Part shown: in pieces, positions 1 to 6,874 of the stretch
How the letters are laid out: each line of letters begins with the position of its first letter
Numbering within the stretch: position 1 is the first letter of the stretch
Source: Ignavibacteriota bacterium
Lineage (GTDB): Bacteria > Bacteroidota > Ignavibacteria > Tepidaquicellales > Tepidaquicellaceae
Direction: 5' to 3'
Length of the DNA: 9,044 bases
NCBI GenBank assembly: GCA_003158365.1
Contig: PMIW01000222.1
Span: forward strand, 3,138-12,181
Made by a program: the position numbers and the translations under genes
The notes under the pieces: generated by a model
The model's input: the letters and a program-made list of their open reading frames with translations, nothing else
Told to the model about the DNA's origin: nothing
Databases searched by the model: none

Positions 1-138
1 GCCATTTTCCGCCATCGGATATTCTTTTTCCATAATTTCGATCGTTCGGCAATAATTGCAGATACCCTCTTCATCAAAAACGATTCCGGGCACATTTTCG
101 TCATAAATACATCTTTTGCACATTTTTTTGTTATCCAT
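1..138 (-). CDS. N-acetyl sugar amidotransferase (WbpG/WbuX/PseA-like), N-terminal part only
   Basis: This open frame starts at ATG 138-136 and runs off the left window edge with no stop, giving 46 residues. It carries two CxxC pairs, C7-K-R-C10 and C27-N-Y-C30, with the conserved stretch VPGIVFDEEG between them. That layout is the N-terminal zinc-ribbon-like signature of the WbpG/WbuX/PseA family. Family members are ATP-dependent enzymes that use ammonia delivered by HisH/HisF homologues to turn a sugar N-acetyl group into an acetamidino group. The matching hisH-like and hisF-like genes lie upstream in the same operon, which supports the call strongly. The gene starts 24 nt after the formyltransferase stop, the largest gap in the window. 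The upstream DNA is A/T-rich without a Shine-Dalgarno sequence. A second ATG at codon 6 (123-121) also keeps all four cysteines, so the exact start is uncertain. The ATP-pyrophosphatase domain lies outside the window and cannot be checked. Confidence 0.87.
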   Translation of the reverse strand, partial: MDNKKMCKRCIYDENVPGIVFDEEGICNYCRTIEIMEKEYPMAENG

Positions 139-162
139 TATTTATAAGTATGAATTTATCGA

Positions 163-1098
163 TTAAAATTTCCCTTTTATACTGTTAAGTTTTCCTCCCA
201 AAAAAATCTTACCTGTATAATTTGTTACCAGCAGTAATCCCGAATTGCAGTTAATTACAAAATTTCCATCTTCAAAATGTTCCACAATCTCGCCTTCAGC
301 GGAATTTTCATAATCAATTTGTGTGTCGAAAGGCTGTGCCTTCCATATAGTAATTTTTTTCCCGTTCAAATACGTGAATGCTCCCGGGTAAGGTTTTGTT
401 AACGCTCTTATAAAATTGTAGATTTTGTAAACAGATTTTGACCAGTCAATAAGACCATCTTCGGGTGTTCTCTTGGGATAATACGACGGGATCCCGGTCT
501 GAGGCTTTATTTTTATTTCACCCTCGAGTAATCTTGGTATCCACTTCAGTAATACTCTTTTGGTGATTATGGAATTTTTATAATACAATGTTTTGCAATC
601 ATCCCAGTCATTAATATCGAATTTTTCATAATGAAATACATCACCGTCATCAACTCCGTTTTTTATTAAAAAATAGTGTATGATAAATCTCTTTTTTCCC
701 TCAATCAATGACCAGTTTATCGGAGACCTTCCCCTGCCTTTAGGCAGGAATTCGGAACTTCCGTGCACACCAACGGCACCTGTTTTTAGTTCGGCAAGAA
801 CTTCAGACGGAAACAACCTCTGCCAGCCTCCCTGAATCAGCAAATCAAATTTTTCTTTTTTGAAAAACCCGATATCATTCGGGTCGGTAAGGGTATATTT
901 TTTTGCATAATATAATGGAATTGAATATTTCTTCGATAAATCTTCGAATGATTTATATCCCGATACATTAAGTTTTTTCGCTTTCTCTTGCGTAATAGAA
1001 ACAAACTTTTCAATCTTTATTCCGTTTTCAAGCAAATATTTTATAACTTCCCAGCCGGATTCATGGCATCCGCACATTACAATTTTTTTTCTTTTCAT
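163..1098 (-). CDS. Formyltransferase of the methionyl-tRNA/sugar N-formyltransferase family
   Basis: The 311-residue protein resembles the two-domain methionyl-tRNA formyltransferase fold, but its setting points to a sugar N-formyltransferase. Such enzymes move a formyl group from N10-formyltetrahydrofolate to an amino sugar nucleotide. The N-terminal half has the Rossmann-like start KIVMCGCHESG (5-15), the catalytic histidine H112 in GVHGS, the family's LPKGRGRSPINW stretch (118-129) and the likely catalytic D150 in GVDDGD. The C-terminal half has YYPKRTPEDGLIDW (206-219) and RALTKPYPGAF (231-241), typical of the FMT C-terminal region. The Asn of the usual Asn-x-His triad is Gly110 here. 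Similar GVHGS sequences occur, to my recollection, in other polysaccharide-cluster members, so I do not call it inactive. ATG lies 2 nt after the TAG of the deacetylase-like gene, implying translational coupling. The DegT aminotransferase encoded upstream could supply the acceptor amine. A housekeeping fmt is unlikely in this context. Confidence 0.85.
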   Translation of the reverse strand: MKRKKIVMCGCHESGWEVIKYLLENGIKIEKFVSITQEKAKKLNVSGYKSFEDLSKKYSIPLYYAKKYTLTDPNDIGFFKKEKFDLLIQGGWQRLFPSEVLAELKTGAVGVHGSSEFLPKGRGRSPINWSLIEGKKRFIIHYFLIKNGVDDGDVFHYEKFDINDWDDCKTLYYKNSIITKRVLLKWIPRLLEGEIKIKPQTGIPSYYPKRTPEDGLIDWSKSVYKIYNFIRALTKPYPGAFTYLNGKKITIWKAQPFDTQIDYENSAEGEIVEHFEDGNFVINCNSGLLLVTNYTGKIFLGGKLNSIKGKF

Positions 1099-1100
1099 AG

Positions 1101-1850
1101 CTACCAGTCTATATGCTCCCTTTTAAATTTTTTTAAAATTGAAACGTATTTATTTTTGGTTTTATCCGCTCTGCCGTCGATGCATCTCCATACTCTCTCT
1201 TTGGGAGACATAATTTTTTCCTGCCACCATTCAGGATGCAAGAGTATCTGCAAATAATTTTCTTTAGCTTCGACAAGAATATCCTCAAGCCTTTTATATC
1301 TCCAGTAACCGTTGGAATCTGAAATATATGTTACTTTATTTTTAAAATATTCCGCGTAAGTATTTATCATTCCGGCATACCTATATTCAACGCAGTTCAA
1401 TGCAAAGTTGTCAGGATTATGAAACGAAAAGACATTAATTTCACAATCGAAAATGCTTTCCAGAAAATTTTTCTCAAGATAAAGTTTTTTAACCAAATCT
1501 TTCTCATTGTTAATTCCGTAATACTGTCCTTCAAAATGCAATCCAATCCTGTGACCCATTTTTATAATTTTCCTGATGATATCTGTAATTTCAGGCTCTA
1601 ACAAATTGTAAAAATCACTGTGAGGAAGCAAAAAATAAGTGGATTTGATTTTAAGATTCGCTTCTGTCTTTGCAAGTGCCAGAGCTGAATTCACAGAAAA
1701 ATCAATATCGTGCCTGAGAAATACGGACTTCTTTTTTAAGTTCCGCTCACCATAAAAAACAAAAGAATAATTTTTCTTTGCAATATTTAAAATTTTTCTG
1801 TAATTCTTTCTCGTAAAATCACTGAAATTAAATTTATGATGATTAGGCAT
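1101..1850 (-). CDS. Divergent polysaccharide-deacetylase-like (NodB-fold) protein
   Basis: This 249-residue protein looks like a distant relative of the NodB/carbohydrate-esterase-4 barrel. Visible motifs, in order, are RHDID (46-50, probably equal to the metal-binding Asp pair of classical TFDDG), STYFLL (70-75), GHRIGLHFE (99-107, with H100 and H105 near the usual HxxxH metal site), SFHNPD (142-147) and LLHPEWW (203-209). Classical members hydrolyse N- or O-acetyl groups from sugars with a divalent metal. Here the metal motifs are altered, so neither activity nor substrate can be assigned firmly. There is no signal peptide or membrane segment, so it should be cytoplasmic, unlike secreted peptidoglycan or chitin deacetylases. 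It overlaps the end of the hisF-like gene by 8 nt and is followed 2 nt later by the formyltransferase. It might act on a sugar nucleotide, perhaps freeing an amine, but that is inference. Confidence 0.72.
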   Translation of the reverse strand: MPNHHKFNFSDFTRKNYRKILNIAKKNYSFVFYGERNLKKKSVFLRHDIDFSVNSALALAKTEANLKIKSTYFLLPHSDFYNLLEPEITDIIRKIIKMGHRIGLHFEGQYYGINNEKDLVKKLYLEKNFLESIFDCEINVFSFHNPDNFALNCVEYRYAGMINTYAEYFKNKVTYISDSNGYWRYKRLEDILVEAKENYLQILLHPEWWQEKIMSPKERVWRCIDGRADKTKNKYVSILKKFKREHIDW

Positions 1851-2634
1851 TATAGTAAGTTTTAGAATTATTATAACTTAATATTTTATCTAACTCGGTT
1901 CTTGAAGGATAATTAATCAGAACACCAAGGTCTTTTCCCTGATAAACGAACATGCTTCCGGCTGCCACTGCGGAAGCACCCCCTATGCTGACAGCTTTGT
2001 AAAAATCGTCGATTTTTCCTGCACCGCCGGATGCAATCAGCGGAATTGAGATTTCTCTTGTAATTTTCCTTATGAACTCAATATCATATCCGTTCCATGT
2101 TCCGTCCCTGTCCACAGAATTTAAAAGAATCTCCCCTGCACCATAATCCTGCGCAAGTTTTATAAATTCAAGCGGCTCATATTTTTTAATCTTCTGTTTA
2201 CCCTGATAGAATATCTCGTGTTTACCGAGCAAATTCTTTTTAATATCTACTGATATAATTATGCTCTGACTTCCGAACAAATATGAAGCAGTTTTGATAA
2301 ATTCCGGTTTTTCCAGTGCAAATGTGTTAAGTGCAATTTTCTCCACACCTATCTTGTGTATCCTTTGAATATCATCGGCATTCCTAATTCCCCCACCGTA
2401 AGTAAATGGCATGAAGCACTCATTTGCAATATGTTCAATAATTTCAAAATCGGGAGGTCTCTTCATTTTTGATGCGGATATATCCAGAAATATCAGTTCA
2501 TCCACTTCCATCTGGTTAAATATCCTTACAGTATTGATTGCATCACCGATGTAATTGATTTTTTTAAACCTTATGGTTTTGACGAGTGATTCATCATGAA
2601 GCAGCAGGCAGGGTATAACCCGGATATTAACCAT
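1843..2634 (-). CDS. HisF-like (WbpI/WbuZ-type) ammonia-channelling subunit for sugar amidination
   Basis: This 263-residue (beta/alpha)8-barrel protein is homologous to HisF, the cyclase subunit of imidazole glycerol phosphate synthase. It aligns without gaps to the start of Thermotoga HisF as I recall it. The general acid/base Asp11 in the PCLD motif is Leu11 here (IPCLLL), while Asp130 (ISVDIK) remains. The four charged residues gating the ammonia tunnel in HisF (R5, E46, K99, E167) correspond to R5, E46, K99 and E168. The fold motifs YGGGIRN (79-85), SVDRDGT (173-179) and ASGGAGK (201-207) are present. This pattern fits the subfamily paired with WbpG/WbuX/PseA enzymes, which passes ammonia from the HisH-like glutaminase and does not make histidine precursors. 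The start overlaps the hisH-like gene by 8 nt, implying coupled synthesis of the two subunits. No other histidine genes are nearby. Confidence 0.92.
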   Translation of the reverse strand: MVNIRVIPCLLLHDESLVKTIRFKKINYIGDAINTVRIFNQMEVDELIFLDISASKMKRPPDFEIIEHIANECFMPFTYGGGIRNADDIQRIHKIGVEKIALNTFALEKPEFIKTASYLFGSQSIIISVDIKKNLLGKHEIFYQGKQKIKKYEPLEFIKLAQDYGAGEILLNSVDRDGTWNGYDIEFIRKITREISIPLIASGGAGKIDDFYKAVSIGGASAVAAGSMFVYQGKDLGVLINYPSRTELDKILSYNNSKTYYNA

Positions 2635-3253
2635 TATAACTTAAATTTACAAAATTTTTAATTAACTGAAGTCCGTACTTGTGACTTTTTTCGGGATGGA
2701 ATTGCACGCCGAAAATATTCTCTTTTTGCAATGCCGATGTAAACTCAACCCCGTAAAGCGTTTTCAGGATTGATTCTTTATCGTTCTTGCAGGTTACATA
2801 ATATGAGTGAACAAAATAATATCTTGATTCCTCAAACATATTTTCAAGCAAAGCGGATTCTCTGATTTTTTTCACATAATTCCAGCCCATATGAGGTACT
2901 TTCAGGTCATTGTTACCGTTATTTAATCTGAATTTTACAGTTTCACCGTCTATCCATTTTAATCCTTCACGTTCGCCTTCTTCACTTTTGTTTGTTAATA
3001 ACTGCATGCCCAGACAAATACCCAATACAGGTATTTTTTCATTTAACGTTTTATCATTTAATATATCAATCAGATTTAACCGGGCAAGATTTTTCATCCC
3101 GTTATCAAATGCTCCGACTCCCGGTAAAATAAGTTTACCGGCATTTCTTATTATTTCATGGTCAGAGGTTATTACGACATCTTTTGTAAATTTCTTTACC
3201 ATGTTCTGTATAGACCCGACATTGCCCATCCCGTAATCAATAATAACTATCAT
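2627..3253 (-). CDS. HisH-like glutamine amidotransferase subunit
   Basis: This 208-residue class I (triad) glutamine amidotransferase has the full HisH layout. The N-terminus is IDYGMGNVGS (5-14), the oxyanion region is LPGVGAF (43-49), the nucleophile is Cys80 in GICLGMQ, and the remaining triad residues are His186 and Glu188 in FHPEKS. Its length matches ordinary HisH. It should hydrolyse glutamine to glutamate and ammonia when bound to the HisF-like partner, with the ammonia crossing the barrel. In this operon the ammonia most likely goes to the WbpG/WbuX-type enzyme encoded at the left edge, as in the HisH/HisF sets of Pseudomonas O-antigen and PseA-type systems. It shares an ATGA start/stop overlap with the acyltransferase gene upstream and overlaps the hisF-like gene by 8 nt. 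The catalytic residues look intact. True histidine biosynthesis is unlikely given the neighbours and the mutated HisF. Confidence 0.93.
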   Translation of the reverse strand: MIVIIDYGMGNVGSIQNMVKKFTKDVVITSDHEIIRNAGKLILPGVGAFDNGMKNLARLNLIDILNDKTLNEKIPVLGICLGMQLLTNKSEEGEREGLKWIDGETVKFRLNNGNNDLKVPHMGWNYVKKIRESALLENMFEESRYYFVHSYYVTCKNDKESILKTLYGVEFTSALQKENIFGVQFHPEKSHKYGLQLIKNFVNLSYNG

Positions 3254-3834
3254 TTTTCTTTCTTGTCTTTTAAATAACTAAAAACGGCTTTTTTATTTTC
3301 AAAACTTACTTTTCCAATTACCCTGGCAGGGTTACCTGCTACTATCGAAAATGGCTTTATGTCTTTATTAACGAAACTTAAAGCTCCGACAACACTGTGT
3401 TTTCCTATTGTTACGCCGTTTCTGATTATACTGCCGGGACCTATGAAACAAAAGTTGCCAATTTTTACAGGCTTCAATTCGTATTTTTCCTTCCCATTCG
3501 ATACAGCCCACTTTACGGAGTTATGGGAATAAATCTGAACTCCTGATGAGATACTGCAATTATCTCCAATGCTAATTCCGCCTGTACCATCAAGAATAGT
3601 AAAAGGACCAATCCACGTGTTCTTCCCAACCTTCACTTTACCATATACATAACTGTTATGGTAAATACTGGTTTTTTCTCCGAACCCGAGTTCTTTCGCT
3701 CTTTCCCATCTGTCAAATAAAATCTCTTCAACCGGCAAATCCCTTTTCCATTTCTTTTTATATTCCTTGCGAACTTGAATATAAAGTTTCTTGAATTGCT
3801 CTTTTAAGATATCCAGATCTTCCGTTTTTTTCAT
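3250..3834 (-). CDS. Left-handed beta-helix (hexapeptide) acyltransferase
   Basis: This 194-residue protein has a basic, probably helical N-terminal region (about 1-50, rich in Lys and Glu), followed by hexapeptide-repeat coils from about residue 55. Examples are VKVGKNTWIGPFTILDG, ISIGDNCSISSGVQI (87-101) and VTIGKHSVVG (141-150). It ends with the xenobiotic/NodL/Maa-like signature SIVAGNPARVIGKV (163-176). H104 in IYSHNSV is the likely catalytic histidine. The family forms trimers and usually moves acetyl from acetyl-CoA to a sugar hydroxyl or amine. Within this operon it may N-acetylate the amine made by the DegT aminotransferase, providing the N-acetyl group that the WbuX-type enzyme later amidates. 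O-acetylation is equally possible, and the acceptor cannot be read from sequence. It begins 2 nt after the AsnB-like stop and overlaps the hisH-like start through ATGA. A run of seven A follows the first ATG. Confidence 0.88.
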   Translation of the reverse strand: MKKTEDLDILKEQFKKLYIQVRKEYKKKWKRDLPVEEILFDRWERAKELGFGEKTSIYHNSYVYGKVKVGKNTWIGPFTILDGTGGISIGDNCSISSGVQIYSHNSVKWAVSNGKEKYELKPVKIGNFCFIGPGSIIRNGVTIGKHSVVGALSFVNKDIKPFSIVAGNPARVIGKVSFENKKAVFSYLKDKKEK

Positions 3835-3836
3835 AA

Positions 3837-5714
3837 TCAGCTTATAAAAATTTTATTCCACCATTCAAAGCAAAGCAACGACCATATGAATAACCTGTGA
3901 TTAATTCTTCCTTCAAAATGTTCATTCATCAGTTTTTGTGCTGTCTTTGGCTGAATGTAATCATATATCATTGCTTTCTTATCAAAAAGTAATTTTGTGA
4001 TGTACTCGATGCTTTCCCCCTTGAACCAGCTTGCATCAGGCGCAGAGAATCCCTGCTTCGAATTATTCGAGTAAACCTCCGGAACGTATTGCGAGAGAAC
4101 TTTTCTTAATATATTTTTACCGTCATTTGTCTTCTCATAATATTTTTTATCCTTTAATCCGGGTTCATTTTCATTTATCCTTATTGCGCTTGTCAGATTT
4201 CTCAATTTATATTTTACGGGTATTCTCATGGCAAAATCCACTAAATCATTATCGAGGAACGGGACACGCGTTTCTAAACTGTGTGCCATGCTTAATTTAT
4301 CTTCAACGAGTAATAATCCGTGCAGGAAAGTTTTTATTTCAAAATATAATGACCTGTTCACATAATCTTCCGGGGTTTCAATTTTCAATTTTTTACCGTC
4401 GATTACGTTCCTGAAAATATCTTTTGTATTATGATTCTTGACCTTAGCATTTATTTCCGGTGTGAAAAATTCATTTTTTTCATTATCGCTGATAAGTCTC
4501 TGCCAGTAGTTATAATACTTATCGATATAATTATTTGTGTCTATATTCTTAACAGCCCTGTAATATCTCCAGGGATAACCCGCAAAGAGCTCATCCCCGC
4601 CGATTCCCGATAAAGTTACCTTAACGAATTTACTTGCAAGCCTGGATACATAATAATTCGGATATGACTGCCCTACCCTCAAATCTTCAAGATGCCATAT
4701 TAATTCGCTCATCACCCTTTCCATATCTCCTGCTTTCAGTACGACTTCATAGTGCTCGGTCTTGTAAAGATAAGATAAGTACTCGGCCCTTTCTCTTTCA
4801 TCGAATGCCAGTTCAAGTCCCGAAGCCGATGATAAATCGAATCCGCATGTAAATGTTTTCAGGTTACTGAAATTCTTTGCGGCAATACAGGTTATAGAGC
4901 CTGAATCCAGTCCTCCGCTTAAATATGAACCTATTTCGACATCGCTTTGAAGCTGTCTTTCAACTGCCTGTTCAAAAAGTCTCTTGACTTCTGTTATGCA
5001 TTCTTCTTCGCTTATGCTGTTATCATCCCTGAAATCGTAGTCCCAGTATTTCTTTAAATCCAATTTTCCTTTTTTATTGAAATCAATTGTAATAGTAGTT
5101 GAAGGCGGAAGTATTTTTATATCTTTAAATAAAGTTAAATCCGTGAAAATATTCTGGAAAGAAAAATATTCATTAAGCGCTTCAAGTGATACCTTTACAT
5201 TATATTTAGGATGCTTTAATATGGATTTAATTTCAGATGCAAAAAGAAAAACATCATCGCTGTGAAAATAATATAAGGGTTTTATACCGTACCGATCTCG
5301 TGCAATAAAAAGTGTTTTTTCTTTTTTATCCCATATTGCAAATGCAAACATTCCGTTAAACTTCTTTACACACTCCTCGCCCCATTCGGAGTAGGATTTT
5401 AAAACAACTTCAGTATCGCTTTTGGATGTGAAATTATAACCTTTGGATTTTAACTCAACCCTGAGATTCCCGAAATTATAAATTTCTCCGTTGTAGGTTA
5501 TTATAAATCTTCCGTCTTCGGTCTGCATCGGCTGATTTCCGAGCGAAGAAACATCTATGATGGATAATCTTCTGTGTCCGAATCCGACATATGAATTTAC
5601 CCAATATCCTTCGGCATCAGGTCCCCTGTGAATTATAACTTCAGTCATTTTTTTAAGGAGACTTATCGAAATCGATTCACCGTCGAGATTGAATATTCCT
5701 GTTATACCGCACAT
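3837..5714 (-). CDS. AsnB-like glutamine-dependent amidotransferase (asparagine synthase family)
   Basis: This 625-residue protein has both asparagine synthase domains. The N-terminal class II glutaminase begins MCGITGIF, with Cys2 as nucleophile once Met1 is removed. It has HRGPDAEGYW (29-38), R49, YNGEIYN (74-80) and SDTEV (99-103). The C-terminal ATP-pyrophosphatase synthetase domain carries the SGGLDS loop (266-271), LSGIGGDELFAGY (368-380) and EDKLSMAHSLETRVPFLD (471-488). It is longer than E. coli AsnB (554 residues) and near the length of the AsnB-like enzymes common in polysaccharide clusters. Relatives such as WbpS of Pseudomonas O6 are thought to amidate a sugar carboxyl group, giving a hexuronamide. 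That role fits here better than making free asparagine, though asparagine synthesis cannot be excluded. Its ATG overlaps the aminotransferase end by 13 nt. The upstream DNA has no Shine-Dalgarno sequence. Confidence 0.9.
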   Translation of the reverse strand: MCGITGIFNLDGESISISLLKKMTEVIIHRGPDAEGYWVNSYVGFGHRRLSIIDVSSLGNQPMQTEDGRFIITYNGEIYNFGNLRVELKSKGYNFTSKSDTEVVLKSYSEWGEECVKKFNGMFAFAIWDKKEKTLFIARDRYGIKPLYYFHSDDVFLFASEIKSILKHPKYNVKVSLEALNEYFSFQNIFTDLTLFKDIKILPPSTTITIDFNKKGKLDLKKYWDYDFRDDNSISEEECITEVKRLFEQAVERQLQSDVEIGSYLSGGLDSGSITCIAAKNFSNLKTFTCGFDLSSASGLELAFDERERAEYLSYLYKTEHYEVVLKAGDMERVMSELIWHLEDLRVGQSYPNYYVSRLASKFVKVTLSGIGGDELFAGYPWRYYRAVKNIDTNNYIDKYYNYWQRLISDNEKNEFFTPEINAKVKNHNTKDIFRNVIDGKKLKIETPEDYVNRSLYFEIKTFLHGLLLVEDKLSMAHSLETRVPFLDNDLVDFAMRIPVKYKLRNLTSAIRINENEPGLKDKKYYEKTNDGKNILRKVLSQYVPEVYSNNSKQGFSAPDASWFKGESIEYITKLLFDKKAMIYDYIQPKTAQKLMNEHFEGRINHRLFIWSLLCFEWWNKIFIS

Positions 5715-6874
5715 TTGTAATTTTTTATGCTATTAATTATATATTCAAGTTCTGCTTCACTCAGGGAAGGGAATATAGGAAAAGCTACACTGCATTTATC
5801 CGCAATATAAGATTCGGGATAATCCTGCGGGCTTATTTTGTATTTTTCCATGTAGTACTGTAAATTATGAACAGCGTGAGTACCGGGTCTTGTCGAAATC
5901 CCTTTCTCAAATAAATAATCCATAAACTCATTTCTTTTTTTATTCACTTCTCCGATATTTTCAGTTGTGATTTTTTTGTTCTGGAATAAACATACAAAAG
6001 ACTGAAATCCGTGAACATACTTTTCGTTGGAAAACGGAAGATTCAGCCATTCAATATTTTCTAATTCATCAATATAATGACGGGCAATTTTATTTCTTTT
6101 TTTATGAATCTCATCGGCTCTGTCCATCTGTGTCGAACCAATCGCACCCTGAATATCTGTCATCCTGTAATTGTATCCCAGATAAGGAAACTCGGGCAAC
6201 AGATAAGGTTTATTTTGCATATGCCTTTGCAAATCCGTAATTGCAGCTCCGTGGTCTCTCATTGAGCGCAGTTTTTCCGATAATTCGGAGTCATTTGTGG
6301 TTATCATTCCGCCCTCACCTGTTGTAATTGCTTTCCTCGGGTGGAAACTAAAGCATCCTGCAATTCCAAAATTGCCGACGTGAATATTATTAAACCTCGC
6401 ACCAAAACCGCATGCTGCATCTTCAAGAACAAATAAATTATTTTCAACAGCGATTTTATTTAACTCATCCATATTCACAGAAAGTCCGAAAAGATGAACT
6501 GGAATAATTGCCTTAGTTTTTTTTGTTATTAATTTTTCAATTTTATTAATATCGATATTAAAAGTATCCGGAGTAATATCGCAAAATACAGGTTTCGCAC
6601 CCAGGTACTCCACTACATTTGCTGTGGCAATCCACGTAAAAGAAGGTACAATAACTTCATCGCCTGCTTTTATTCCTAATGCCGACAGAACAAGGTGCAA
6701 TCCGGTTGTACAGCTTGTAACCGCAATGGAATTTTTTGCACCCGTGTAATTACACCATTTATACTCGAATTCTTTTACATAGGGTCCCTGTACAACCCAC
6801 CCCGACTTTAAAGGTTTTAAAATATTTTCAAAATCTTCTTTTTGAAACTCAGTCTTTGCAATTGGAATTTTCAA
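5702..6874 (-). CDS. DegT/DnrJ/EryC1-family PLP sugar aminotransferase
   Basis: This 390-residue protein matches the usual length of sugar aminotransferases. These PLP enzymes move an amino group, usually from glutamate, to a keto sugar nucleotide. Visible family motifs are GWVVQGPYVKEFE (25-37), TSCTTGLHL (53-61), DEVIVPSFTWIATAN (72-86), EDAACGFGA (151-159, with D152 contacting the PLP ring nitrogen), SFHPRKAITTGEGGM (176-190, with Lys181 as Schiff-base lysine) and GYNYRMTDIQGAIG. The start is TTG, overlapping the epimerase TGA stop as TTGA. An in-frame TAA lies four codons upstream of it and the first internal Met is residue 135, so TTG is the only plausible start. A CAGGGG stretch lies 6 nt upstream. 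It probably acts after a keto-sugar-forming step. No 4,6-dehydratase is in the window, so the amination position (C3 or C4) is unknown. Perosamine-synthase-like and WbpE-like roles are both possible. Confidence 0.92.
   Translation of the reverse strand: MKIPIAKTEFQKEDFENILKPLKSGWVVQGPYVKEFEYKWCNYTGAKNSIAVTSCTTGLHLVLSALGIKAGDEVIVPSFTWIATANVVEYLGAKPVFCDITPDTFNIDINKIEKLITKKTKAIIPVHLFGLSVNMDELNKIAVENNLFVLEDAACGFGARFNNIHVGNFGIAGCFSFHPRKAITTGEGGMITTNDSELSEKLRSMRDHGAAITDLQRHMQNKPYLLPEFPYLGYNYRMTDIQGAIGSTQMDRADEIHKKRNKIARHYIDELENIEWLNLPFSNEKYVHGFQSFVCLFQNKKITTENIGEVNKKRNEFMDYLFEKGISTRPGTHAVHNLQYYMEKYKISPQDYPESYIADKCSVAFPIFPSLSEAELEYIINSIKNYKCAV

Noticed and set aside
1083..1098. T-run followed by CTTTTC on the plus strand as a possible terminator.
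   Set aside because: It is the start of the formyltransferase coding sequence (codons for MKRKKI) and no GC-rich stem adjoins it.
163..1098. Housekeeping methionyl-tRNA formyltransferase (fmt).
   Set aside because: The gene sits in a polysaccharide operon without def or other translation genes, and the catalytic Asn is replaced by Gly.
2910..3236. Plus-strand open frame of 108 codons opposite the HisH-like gene.
   Set aside because: It is the antisense shadow of a gene with intact catalytic motifs and shows no recognisable domain of its own.
1843..3253. HisH and HisF as part of the histidine biosynthesis pathway.
   Set aside because: HisF lacks catalytic Asp11, no other his gene is present, and a WbpG/WbuX-type partner lies in the same operon.
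4031..4414. Plus-strand open frame of 127 codons opposite the AsnB-like gene.
   Set aside because: It lies fully inside a well-supported gene, has no family resemblance and looks like a chance antisense frame. The same applies to the plus-strand frames near 988-1257, 7652-7885 and 8359-8616.
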